The notes beneath the pieces were generated by a model that worked only from the letters and a program-made list of their open reading frames with translations, did no database searches and was not told the origin of the DNA. A DNA stretch of 64,000 bases from Deltaproteobacteria bacterium (GTDB taxonomy: Bacteria > Desulfobacterota > BSN033 > UBA1163), in contig JAGVBT010000009.1 in assembly GCA_020059605.1 (NCBI GenBank), forward strand, positions 40,323 through 104,322, read 5' to 3'. The position numbers were made by a program, and so were the translations under genes. This document shows positions 9,101-17,087 of the stretch, piece after piece; positions within the stretch are counted from its first letter, which is position 1, and each line of letters opens with the position of its first letter.

Positions 9101-10559
9101 AAGAGAAAATCCTGATCAGCATGATGCTATTGAAGTCATAATGGAAATCTCCTCAATATATGGGTCGGCAAATGATAAGCTGGATGATGATGCCTACACT
9201 ATATTGATTAACTGCTGGCAAATGCTTAGCAGGACATGGGAGGAAAAGGATCCGGATCCAAGCGATCTGGAGGAATTCCGAGATCGAAAGGTCATTCCTG
9301 ATATTCGACATGTACTAAACCCTCCGGATTGGATATTTTTTGAAGATCGGGCCGGACTTCCCGCCAAATTTGGCGATTATCTCAAGAATAATGTTATCCC
9401 AAAGCCACAGACTGCATGGAGAGCTATGGCTGCGGCGGGAGTTCGAACACTTAGTAATGCTGTAAAAGCGAACATGGTAGAGTGCGAGGACCCAATAGAA
9501 GATGACCTGGTGCTCAACCGTTTATTGGAGCGACGGAGGTTACTTGCCAGAATTTTTGAGACACAAAAAGGAGAGATGATTCCCAAATATGAGATCCTTG
9601 ACAAATTGAGAGTTGTTTCTGCAAAAGAGATCAAGATTCAATACATATTAAACATTTTTAAAAAAGAGCTTAGTAGTGCAGTAGAGCCTGTCCCGTCACA
9701 TTTTAGCATTGATGATCTAACGTTGTACTTAGTGAAGCGAAACGGCGGTGTCCCCTGGGCTGCTATGGGAAGAGAACTGGCGTTGGCGTTGTGTCCATAT
9801 GGTGAGCCAGGTCAGTTTGCGTCGGGAATAAAGGAGGTTCTCTCTGCTGAGACTCAAGAAAATGCCAACAGACTTCTAGATGAATTGGGATTTCCGCTTG
9901 TAGAATCCTCGCCCCCCCCGATAGGGGATGGAGGTTATGTAAAAGAATTGGGTGGGGGCGAAAAACCTGATGGAGGATTAGAACCGTTAACTCCTGGGGA
10001 GGCAATTGAGAAAATGCTAGGCGGCGTACCCCCTCGACCTTCTGGTATGCCGGAAGAATTGGACAAGTTAAGTGGTGGACCTGATTTAGGTCAAGGTACT
10101 GATCATAAACGGAAAAAACAGCGGGGAAAACTTCGAACTTATGTCTCTACTGAAGGGGCAGAAAAGGAAGGTAGCGTGGATCACCCTGATGAAAGAGACC
10201 CAGTCGACAGACATGGTGTGAATCACGTTTTGGAATACGAACGTGATCGCGGCAGATATCCGGAAGAGAAGCCATTTCATTTTCCTGGTTATGATATCGA
10301 GTCGAAGGATTCAAATGGGAATATCGTGAGGTATATTGAGGTTAAAGCAACCTCGGGTGAGTGGGGGTCCCTTGGAGCTGCTCTATCTAAGCCTCAATTC
10401 ACCAGAGCCATGGAACTGGGAGATAAATACTGGTTGTATGTCGTCGAATGTGCTGGGCAAGAAACTTATCGAATCTATCGTATACAAGATCCGGCGGTTC
10501 GGGTAAACCAATATATTTATGACGATGGGTGGAAGGTACTGAAAGAAGAAGAAGATTGA
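6117..10559 (+). CDS. Giant sacsin/Hsp90-like ATPase with C-terminal DUF3883 domain
   Basis: 1480 aa from ATG 6117, which has an AAGGGGGAA Shine-Dalgarno; 27 more in-frame codons upstream lie inside the helicase gene. The first 150 residues carry a GHKL fold: ELIQNADDAF (N box), VDNNGVF (DNG) and GAFGIGFIAVY (glycine-rich lid), as in sacsin and NO VEIN-type proteins. About 1100 middle residues have no recognised domain. The last 100 (IRYIEVKATSG, then the KPQFTRAMELGDKYWLYVVE segment) match the DUF3883 PD-(D/E)XK-like fold, with E-x-K as the likely catalytic pair. In defence loci such proteins act with helicases and methyltransferases, possibly as an ATP-gated sensor-nuclease. Overlaps the helicase stop by 17 bases. 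Confidence 0.85.
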   Translation: MALNLKNQANGHYLSRGTDHLGLLGAKLRDLRGFATLGYELIQNADDAFRDTEDAIGATEISFDVRKDALIVDNNGVFSDCGQVEDPLCPWKEDPKLKHRCDFHRFRLVASGDKREQIGTTGAFGIGFIAVYQITDWPELISRGRHWVLEEDQPEERRIKVCSGCSLCQGSEVPGTRFILPWAQNPESFLRKALRAEIISRDDPTKLIQELEKTFPTAILFLKHLNRIDIRKDGKLWRRIERIEDGDDLIINDGIKDQIWHLFRGDFRKEADQLINIHQGRIEPKRSPSVTLAIPAAPLDKGLLCAVLPTQHETGLPFHINADFFPSSDRKKIIFESDYQSEWNRAAIKAGAEIFQISLDRLRNLLDHKRLWKIIDSIRKVASEAEKGQGERSFSYFWEKASNNIGKKQIFYTTRNEWRTASEVLLFSEPEEEEAIPLCEGMGVSLVHTDLRPYFSLLRSIEIGVQLLDIPHITEGLRKFGLNKRVDLSRLPGLLRKETQCQILWRELAVLLKRRRNYQEQQRLERDLSACSIALGRDMALWPCQEIYQADESTIDLFSKIDSGIPFLKDPGEEGECIKKLCKTFSASAAIQILSKFSGIDFEKAKEEGRLDPARLIRWFEGRQGEILNSLDLKRALSDLPIFPTSLGLKSLSALALPGDFNDLIGIIDLVDISILDGRREFLRDLGARELTFQQYVSSYIPLAFNNSGVPPEKKHAVVRLVAEQLGKIRDFPDIQENLTGIDIIECDDGNFRKPNDAYLTPQVKEILGSDIPIAVIPKENPESIREFYRWLGVSEKPHPSDILMRIDRIIRNSPSTDGVKDIQIIVSHLGERFREDTFPREVMSPLRSMAWLPVRGDLDQWFAPNKVYADFQSYLFETQGTFLDLPHKVQTSCVNLFQFLGINDKPTPSHVVAHLIKCMELNEPVNKEVYRFLNDNCQDKTIAPLRHKACLLLPSGIYVKPSEVFWSDHPFGGFRYKLSPDLRSYGSLFAALQVRENPDQHDAIEVIMEISSIYGSANDKLDDDAYTILINCWQMLSRTWEEKDPDPSDLEEFRDRKVIPDIRHVLNPPDWIFFEDRAGLPAKFGDYLKNNVIPKPQTAWRAMAAAGVRTLSNAVKANMVECEDPIEDDLVLNRLLERRRLLARIFETQKGEMIPKYEILDKLRVVSAKEIKIQYILNIFKKELSSAVEPVPSHFSIDDLTLYLVKRNGGVPWAAMGRELALALCPYGEPGQFASGIKEVLSAETQENANRLLDELGFPLVESSPPPIGDGGYVKELGGGEKPDGGLEPLTPGEAIEKMLGGVPPRPSGMPEELDKLSGGPDLGQGTDHKRKKQRGKLRTYVSTEGAEKEGSVDHPDERDPVDRHGVNHVLEYERDRGRYPEEKPFHFPGYDIESKDSNGNIVRYIEVKATSGEWGSLGAALSKPQFTRAMELGDKYWLYVVECAGQETYRIYRIQDPAVRVNQYIYDDGWKVLKEEED

Positions 10560-10577
10560 TTAAGTAACAAATCATTA

Positions 10578-12440
10578 ATGGAGACTATGATGCGAAAAAT
10601 TGAAATTACCAAGACCGAACTTGTCTGGCCAGGCAAGTACAACGAGAACGCTACTCTCAAGGAGGTGCCACGTGTCAGCCTCCCCTTTCAGGTCATCGAG
10701 ACTGTCAACGAGAGCCGAGCGACGCGCGAAACGGAGAAAAAGCGCCAGCCCACACTCTTCGATATTTATGAGGGTAAAGAAGGTGACACTTTTGAAGAAG
10801 GTTGGAAGAACAAGCTTATCTGGGGAGATAACCTGCTGGTAATGGGTTCGCTCCTAGAAAGATTTGCAGGTAAGATCGATCTTATCTATATCGATCCACC
10901 GTTCGCAACAGGAGCAGATTTCTCTTTTGTCACGCAAATCGGTGATGGTGATCTCGAAATAACGAAGGAGCAATCCATCATAGAAGAAAAGGCTTATAGA
11001 GATACATGGGGGTTGGGAATAGATTCTTATCTGAATATGATGAGATCGCGCATGGAAATAATGCATGACTTACTCGCTCCGAATGGAACAATATATGTCC
11101 ATATTGATTGGACAGTTGGTCATTATCTAAAGCTTGTGCTTGATGAGATTTTTGGTGAACAGAACTTTCGGAACGAAATTATCTGGTTTTACACTAATAA
11201 GCTTGGAACCGGTGGCAATACTTTCGACAAACATCATGACATTTTACTCGTTTATGTAAATGGTCCAAAATGGACCCACAACCCTTTAATGAGGCCGGTG
11301 AAAGTGCAAAAATTGCAACCTGTAACAAAGAAGATTGAAGGTGAGCGAGTATGGCTTCGAGATGAGAATGGTAAGAGATTATATGAAATGAGTAAGTCGG
11401 AAACTAAAATAGGCGATGTATGGGAGATTCCATATATAAATCCGGTTGCCTCTGAGCGGCTGGGATATGCAACTCAGAAACCTGAAGCCCTTCTTGATTA
11501 CGTCATACGAGCATCAAGCGACAAAGGAGAATTAGTCGCTGATTTCTTTTGTGGTTCTGGAACTACACTTGCCGTTGCCGAAAATTTGGGCCGCCGCTGG
11601 ATCGGTTGTGATCTGGGGAGGTATGCTATCCATATCACTCGCAAGCGACTTCTTGGTGTCGAAAGTTGCAGACCTTTTGAAATCCTTAATCTCGGTAAAT
11701 ACGAACGACAATACTGGCAGGGGGTAACTTTTGGTAATAATACTAAGACCATAACAGAACAGGCCCTTTATGAGTACCTAGCTTTTATGCTTAAGCTTTA
11801 TGGGGCCCAGCCGGTGGCAGGGCTTGTACATCTTCATGGCAAGAAAGGCAAGGCCATGGCTCATATTGGGGCAGTGGATGCACCAGTGACAATTGATGAA
11901 ATCAGTGCTGCTGTTGGCGAGTGTGTCCAGCTTAAACAGAGCGAACTCCATATACTCGGATGGGAATGGGAAATGGGGCTCTACGACCTGATGGTGACGG
12001 AAGCGAAGAAGCAAGGAGTGAAACTACTTCTTTTGCAAATCCCGCGAGAAGTCATGGAACAGCAGGCCGTGGATAAAGGGGATATAAAATTCTTCGAACT
12101 TGCCTACCTCGAAGTTCAAATCAAGACTCTAAAGAAGATGGCCGCACAAGTCATCTTGAAGGATTTTGTGATTCCTAACACTGAACTGATTCCAGAAGAG
12201 GTGCGTGACAAGGTAAAAAAATGGTCCGACTATATCGATTACTGGGCTGTCGACTGGGATTTTCAGAGCGATACCTTCATGCAGGGCTGGGTGACTTACC
12301 GTACGCGAAAAGACAGAACACTCGTCCTGACCTCCGATCCGCATCCGTACGAAAAACCCGGGAAGTATCGGGTCCTTGTTAAGGTAGTTGATATCTTTGG
12401 AAATGACACTTCTCAGGCTTTTGATGTCGAGGTTAAATAG
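10578..12440 (+). CDS. mod: Type III-like adenine-specific DNA methyltransferase (Mod)
   Basis: A 620-aa beta-class N6-adenine methyltransferase. The catalytic motif DPPF lies at about 106-109, before the AdoMet motif FCGSGTT at about 321, which is the order typical of type III Mod subunits; GRRWIGCDLG follows. The central region is the probable target recognition part. The C-terminal 120 residues beyond the catalytic core are extra and end in an Ig-like strand pattern (GKYRVLVKVVDIFGND). It starts 18 bases after the ATPase gene and ends 2 bases before res. It would modify host DNA to protect it and provide site recognition to Res. Confidence 0.9.
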   Translation: METMMRKIEITKTELVWPGKYNENATLKEVPRVSLPFQVIETVNESRATRETEKKRQPTLFDIYEGKEGDTFEEGWKNKLIWGDNLLVMGSLLERFAGKIDLIYIDPPFATGADFSFVTQIGDGDLEITKEQSIIEEKAYRDTWGLGIDSYLNMMRSRMEIMHDLLAPNGTIYVHIDWTVGHYLKLVLDEIFGEQNFRNEIIWFYTNKLGTGGNTFDKHHDILLVYVNGPKWTHNPLMRPVKVQKLQPVTKKIEGERVWLRDENGKRLYEMSKSETKIGDVWEIPYINPVASERLGYATQKPEALLDYVIRASSDKGELVADFFCGSGTTLAVAENLGRRWIGCDLGRYAIHITRKRLLGVESCRPFEILNLGKYERQYWQGVTFGNNTKTITEQALYEYLAFMLKLYGAQPVAGLVHLHGKKGKAMAHIGAVDAPVTIDEISAAVGECVQLKQSELHILGWEWEMGLYDLMVTEAKKQGVKLLLLQIPREVMEQQAVDKGDIKFFELAYLEVQIKTLKKMAAQVILKDFVIPNTELIPEEVRDKVKKWSDYIDYWAVDWDFQSDTFMQGWVTYRTRKDRTLVLTSDPHPYEKPGKYRVLVKVVDIFGNDTSQAFDVEVK

Positions 12441-12442
12441 CT

Positions 12443-15223
12443 ATGGCGAAAAGTATCGTATCATATGATAAAGATCTTCCTGAAATCCCTGGGCGTTGCC
12501 CCTGGGAAAACCCCACATCGTTTCTGGTTAAGGACCCTGCGGCCCCGAATGAATGGCGAGTAGACAATTCAGGGCGCAGGCCGAGCAATCTTTTGCTCAT
12601 AACTAAATTGCGTGCCGATGTAGATCAATGGCGGGCTAAGAGGTATCCGGGAGCATTCGAGGTTTCCAAACGACTTTTAGAGTACTGGTTTGAGGAAGAC
12701 CATGAAATCCCCGGTTTTTCTACCCCGTTTCGTTACCACTTCTGCCAGAGGGAAGCAATTGAAACACTTATTTACATGTATGAAGTGGCAGGATATCGTG
12801 ATACCAAAGATCTGATAAGGGCCTATGCTAAGGTTTTTCGAAAAGATCTTCTATCCGATTCGGTTACTTTTCAGGAAACTATGGATGGTCGACGCCAAAT
12901 CCGCCGTTTTGTTCCTGAGCTCAATTCTGAAGGAGTTCAAGATTTGCCGCCGAAGAACCTTAGACGTTATGCCTTCAAGATGGCTACCGGCTCGGGTAAA
13001 ACTTGGGTCATGGCCATGGCCATTATCTGGGCACAATTTTATAAAAAGCGTGTTCCTGATTCGGACCTTTCCACAAATTTCCTTATCATCGCGCCCAATG
13101 TCATCGTATATCAAAGGCTGGAAAAGGATTTCAGTAGCAATCAGATATTTCATGATCTACCCCTTATCCCTCCCGAATGGCGAGGAGCATGGAGCCAGAA
13201 AGTTATTTTGAGAGGAGAAAGCGCAGACCCTGGTCCATCGGGTAATCTGTTTCTCACGAATATTCAACAACTCTATGAGGCCCGCGAACAAGAATGGACG
13301 CCACAAAACGCAGTTGATGCACTCCTTGGAAAGAAACCGATTAAGGATTTGGCTTCTTATCAACGCTCTATGCTTGAACGGGTTAAGGACCTGAAAGATT
13401 TGATCGTCCTGAATGATGAGGCCCATCATGTTCATGATGAAGATCTTGCGTGGAGTCAATCGCTCCTGGCTATAAATAGAAATCTGCCGAAAGGACTCGC
13501 CCTTTGGTTGGATTTTTCTGCAACCCCTAAAGACCAGAATGGAATGTATTTTCCTTGGACGGTTGTAGACTGGCCACTGGCCCAGGCCGTGGAAGACCGA
13601 ATCATCAAAGCCCCGATCATCGTAACTAAGGAAGACGATCCAAAACGCCCTACGAAAGATCCAGACGATGTCAAGAAAGAAAATGTTACAGAAAAGTACG
13701 CCTACTGGATTCAAGCCGCCGTGCAACGCTGGAAGGAGCACGAAAGGACCTTTAAGAAACTGGGGAAGAAGTCAGTCCTGTTTATCATGGCTGAAAAGAA
13801 TGCCTTTGCTGATGTTATAGGCGAATACCTGTGGAAGACAAAAGAATTCGGGTTTAAGGAATCGGAGGTCCTCATCATCCATACGGATGAGGCTGGGGAA
13901 ATTACAAAGAAGGATCTGGAAAAGGCCCGAGAAGCAGCCCGCGATATTGATAAGCCCGAAAGTAGAATCAAGGCAATCGTAAGCGTGATGATGCTTCGAG
14001 AGGGGTGGGACGTTCGTAATGTTTCCGTTACCCTCGGGCTGCGACCTTTCACGGCAAAAGCAGAAATTCTGCCAGAACAGGTAATCGGAAGAGGCCTAAG
14101 GCTGATGACGGGGATTGGGCCAGATACGCAGACGCTGGAAGTGCTGGGTACAAGGAATTTACTTAATGTCCTTCGTGATCAACTCGAAGCCGAAGGCGTA
14201 GGTGTGATAACAACCAAGAGTGATCCACCAAGACCAGTCGTCATTGAACCAATAAAAGATATGCTGAGTTATGATATCGCTATTCCAATTACCAAGCCGC
14301 AACTCACCCATAATTTCAGAAATCTCTCTTTGTTCAATCCCTCCATGCTTGAAGCTATCTACGATCAAGAAGACCTGGAAGAAGTCCAACGGATAACATT
14401 GAAGATGGCCTTTGCTACCACGGAGACGGAGGTTCATCAGGCAGAGTTGACAGCGGGGTTTCTGCCTATGGCCCAGGAACTGATAGGGTCCATCACCAAC
14501 AAAGTAATCCAACACGCCAAGTTGGCTAATGTATTTGCGGAACTCTATCCTCTTGTACGGACATATGTGACCTCTCGCTGTTTTGGGAAGGAAGTTCAGG
14601 CTGAGGATGAAAATATACGTTCCCACCTTCACCGCCTTGATTTACAAGAAGGCATTGCAAAGTATCTATCAAGAAGGATTGCGGAATTGACTATCGAGAA
14701 ACGAGACCTAGAATTCGAAAAAGCTGACTTCCGACTTTCCCAAACAAAACCCTTCAGATGGTTGCGAAACCTTCCACCCCTGGAAGCAAAACGAACCATA
14801 TTTAATTACGTAGCCACTTATAACGATTTTGAGAGGAAATTCGCAGAATTCCTTGATAAGGCCCAGGATGTACTTCGTTTCGCCAGTCTTGGGACAACCG
14901 AGCAAGGCGAATCTGGCACCCAATTCAGGGTTGATTACATTAAACCAAGTGGCGCGATTGGTTTTTACCATCCAGATTGGGTGGTAGTACAGAAGACTAT
15001 CGAAGGGGAGGTTAACTGGATTATAGAAACGAAAGGCCGCGTTTGGGAAGGAACAGAGGCCAAAGATACGGCGATGAATCAATGGTGCATCCGTATCACG
15101 GAACGAACAGGGCAAACATGGCGATTTAAACGCATTGACCAGTTCGCTTTCGAAGCCCAAATGCCGCGAATGTTGGAAGAGGCAACAGGTAGTCTCAAGG
15201 GGTCTTCTCGATTATTTGAATGA
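12443..15223 (+). CDS. res: Type III restriction-type helicase/endonuclease (Res)
   Basis: A 926-aa SF2 translocase with Walker A ATGSGKT near residue 180, a NDEAHH box near 324, SATPK (motif III), and REGWDVRNVSVT plus IGRGLR (motifs V and VI). The C-terminus has a PD-(D/E)XK endonuclease pattern: HPDWVV near 842 and WIIETKG near 860. The length and order fit Res of type III R-M. It is coupled to mod with a 2-base gap. Together they should cleave unmodified DNA after ATP-driven communication between sites. All motifs needed for activity appear intact. Confidence 0.9.
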   Translation: MAKSIVSYDKDLPEIPGRCPWENPTSFLVKDPAAPNEWRVDNSGRRPSNLLLITKLRADVDQWRAKRYPGAFEVSKRLLEYWFEEDHEIPGFSTPFRYHFCQREAIETLIYMYEVAGYRDTKDLIRAYAKVFRKDLLSDSVTFQETMDGRRQIRRFVPELNSEGVQDLPPKNLRRYAFKMATGSGKTWVMAMAIIWAQFYKKRVPDSDLSTNFLIIAPNVIVYQRLEKDFSSNQIFHDLPLIPPEWRGAWSQKVILRGESADPGPSGNLFLTNIQQLYEAREQEWTPQNAVDALLGKKPIKDLASYQRSMLERVKDLKDLIVLNDEAHHVHDEDLAWSQSLLAINRNLPKGLALWLDFSATPKDQNGMYFPWTVVDWPLAQAVEDRIIKAPIIVTKEDDPKRPTKDPDDVKKENVTEKYAYWIQAAVQRWKEHERTFKKLGKKSVLFIMAEKNAFADVIGEYLWKTKEFGFKESEVLIIHTDEAGEITKKDLEKAREAARDIDKPESRIKAIVSVMMLREGWDVRNVSVTLGLRPFTAKAEILPEQVIGRGLRLMTGIGPDTQTLEVLGTRNLLNVLRDQLEAEGVGVITTKSDPPRPVVIEPIKDMLSYDIAIPITKPQLTHNFRNLSLFNPSMLEAIYDQEDLEEVQRITLKMAFATTETEVHQAELTAGFLPMAQELIGSITNKVIQHAKLANVFAELYPLVRTYVTSRCFGKEVQAEDENIRSHLHRLDLQEGIAKYLSRRIAELTIEKRDLEFEKADFRLSQTKPFRWLRNLPPLEAKRTIFNYVATYNDFERKFAEFLDKAQDVLRFASLGTTEQGESGTQFRVDYIKPSGAIGFYHPDWVVVQKTIEGEVNWIIETKGRVWEGTEAKDTAMNQWCIRITERTGQTWRFKRIDQFAFEAQMPRMLEEATGSLKGSSRLFE

Positions 15224-15326
15224 TTAACAAGAATACCGCGATACGGTAGACGCCGACTGTACGGCACACTTGGAAGACTAACTCCACTTTTCTCAACCTT
15301 CCCCGTGAGGCGGATCGTTATCATCA

Positions 15327-17087
15327 ATGGGAAAGCAAACTCAGACTTCTCCGATTCTCCTTCGTTGGAATGAACATGTTCCGGCATCTGATGTCCAAGA
15401 CCCCTTAGGTCTTGGACTCAGGGGATCAGCTCGCCTGGCCAGCCGCTTGCTTTACTGCATCACGTCCGTCACTCCAAGAGCGAGATATTTTTCGTTCATT
15501 CCTTGGTGTGTCTTAGACTATCGGCAGCACGAGCAAGGCAAGCCTTTCGCTTCGGGCTTGCGGGATGCAATTGTTCTTCGGGAACAGGTGCTCACCTCGG
15601 CTTGCATTGTTCACCACGGGGGAAAACCTTGCAGCGGCGGAGCGTTGGTCGGCTCACAAGGTGCCCAGAGATGGTTCAATAGGGATGAAAAAGCTGCAAA
15701 CTTCAAAAGACTGAAGTTTGCAAAGAATCCTGCTTTATCTGCCTACTTCAATTCAATTGTAAATCTTGGTTTCTTCGCCACTGAGAGCGAACTGCCGGAT
15801 ACCGATGAAGAGAGTAATGTCCAGGAGTCCACATTTGACGACATCGAGCTTTCTGATCTGGGCCTCGACTTGGCAAAGCGATACGACTCAGTAGTAAGCA
15901 AACTGGCTGTGACAAAGCGAATCGCAACAAAGGATCGATCAACCTCCCTGGCTAGTCTTGCTGAGTTTGGCAACCTCGGGGGCCTATGTGAACTCCCCCA
16001 CAAAGGGGCCGCTGATCGCGAGCTTTTACAGAACGTCTTTTTCGCACTCGTTGCTTCGAAGGGAGATTCACACCGGATCCGGAGGCAGTCTTTGCTCCTG
16101 ATACTTGAACTCTGTCGCCAGTTCAGTACCAACCAATGGGTATCCCGTGAAACTGAGTTTGGAGGCGCAATTTACTACGGGGAAGTTGCCAATGAAAAAT
16201 ATCGTCTTAATGTTGTCGTGCCCAAGCAGCTGATCGACATTGCCACCCGCTGGCGTATGTTCTACTTCCACCATTTCATGGGAGTCGCCCTGGAAGGTCT
16301 CTTTTCTTGGTTAGTAACCCAGCTTGCCGACCATGGACTTGCAGGAACAACTGTAGAGGCCCTTATCGCCCGACTCGACGAATCGTCTGTTAGGAAGAAT
16401 CTCTCTGAGATTCTTCAAGTTAATCTGAAAGGCTCGTTTGGCGAATCGAATCCGTCGAATTCGTTTTCCAGCATCGGTTTGTCGAAAGGCGACCTTGATG
16501 TTCATTTAAGCAAGTCTCTCGATAAGACAGTGCGAAGCCTGGCTCCATTTGCTGAAGACAGCCTCGAAGACATGATTCGGAGCAAGGAACACCTGTATTC
16601 CTCCACGGGATTGGCCCTTCCCATGATCCTATTGGTGACAACACTTGCACGGTATATGCAATGGGAGGTGACTAACTACGGGAAATGGCTTGCGAGTGCA
16701 GCGAGTGATCCCTACCTCGATCTCGTTCCACCGTTGGTCACATCGGGCCTCTCCCGACGGTTCGGCAACTGGTGGAAATGTACTTGGAAGGAATTGGCCA
16801 GTTTTGTGGTGTCCCGATACGTTATTCTGCAACATCAATCGATGTCTTACGAGAAAACCTTTACTGGGGATCGCTGCCTTCTTCAGGTTGATGGGCCGAG
16901 GGTTGTTTCGACTGGCAATTATGATGAGATCGGCATGACTAACCCCCGTCTACGCAGTGCGCTTCAGATTCTTAAGGACTTGGGGATGACGGAGGACGAC
17001 GACGATGGAGTTACCCACCTAACGACCGATGGAAAACAATTCCTAAAGAGGGAGCTGGTGAAGGAGGCCGAAAATGAAGTTTCTTGA
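15327..17087 (+). CDS. DUF6361-like protein of a defence locus
   Basis: 586 aa with no catalytic motif that can be named. The N-terminus (DPLGLGLRGSARLASRLLY, then TPRARYFSFIPW) resembles the DUF6361 family, which has the same LGxG...TxRARYFxFIPW signature; this recognition is from memory. The rest is mainly helical. The start codon is the first ATG and has only a weak ribosome binding site. A 103-base gap separates it from res, and the base composition is visibly more GC-rich than in the preceding genes. It may therefore belong to a separate module that ends with the PLD gene, whose start it overlaps by 14 bases. Confidence 0.7.
   Translation: MGKQTQTSPILLRWNEHVPASDVQDPLGLGLRGSARLASRLLYCITSVTPRARYFSFIPWCVLDYRQHEQGKPFASGLRDAIVLREQVLTSACIVHHGGKPCSGGALVGSQGAQRWFNRDEKAANFKRLKFAKNPALSAYFNSIVNLGFFATESELPDTDEESNVQESTFDDIELSDLGLDLAKRYDSVVSKLAVTKRIATKDRSTSLASLAEFGNLGGLCELPHKGAADRELLQNVFFALVASKGDSHRIRRQSLLLILELCRQFSTNQWVSRETEFGGAIYYGEVANEKYRLNVVVPKQLIDIATRWRMFYFHHFMGVALEGLFSWLVTQLADHGLAGTTVEALIARLDESSVRKNLSEILQVNLKGSFGESNPSNSFSSIGLSKGDLDVHLSKSLDKTVRSLAPFAEDSLEDMIRSKEHLYSSTGLALPMILLVTTLARYMQWEVTNYGKWLASAASDPYLDLVPPLVTSGLSRRFGNWWKCTWKELASFVVSRYVILQHQSMSYEKTFTGDRCLLQVDGPRVVSTGNYDEIGMTNPRLRSALQILKDLGMTEDDDDGVTHLTTDGKQFLKRELVKEAENEVS

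Noticed and set aside
2589..15223. BREX or Pgl system
   Set aside because: No PglZ, BrxC, BrxL or BrxA-like gene; the methyltransferase is Mod-like rather than PglX-like.
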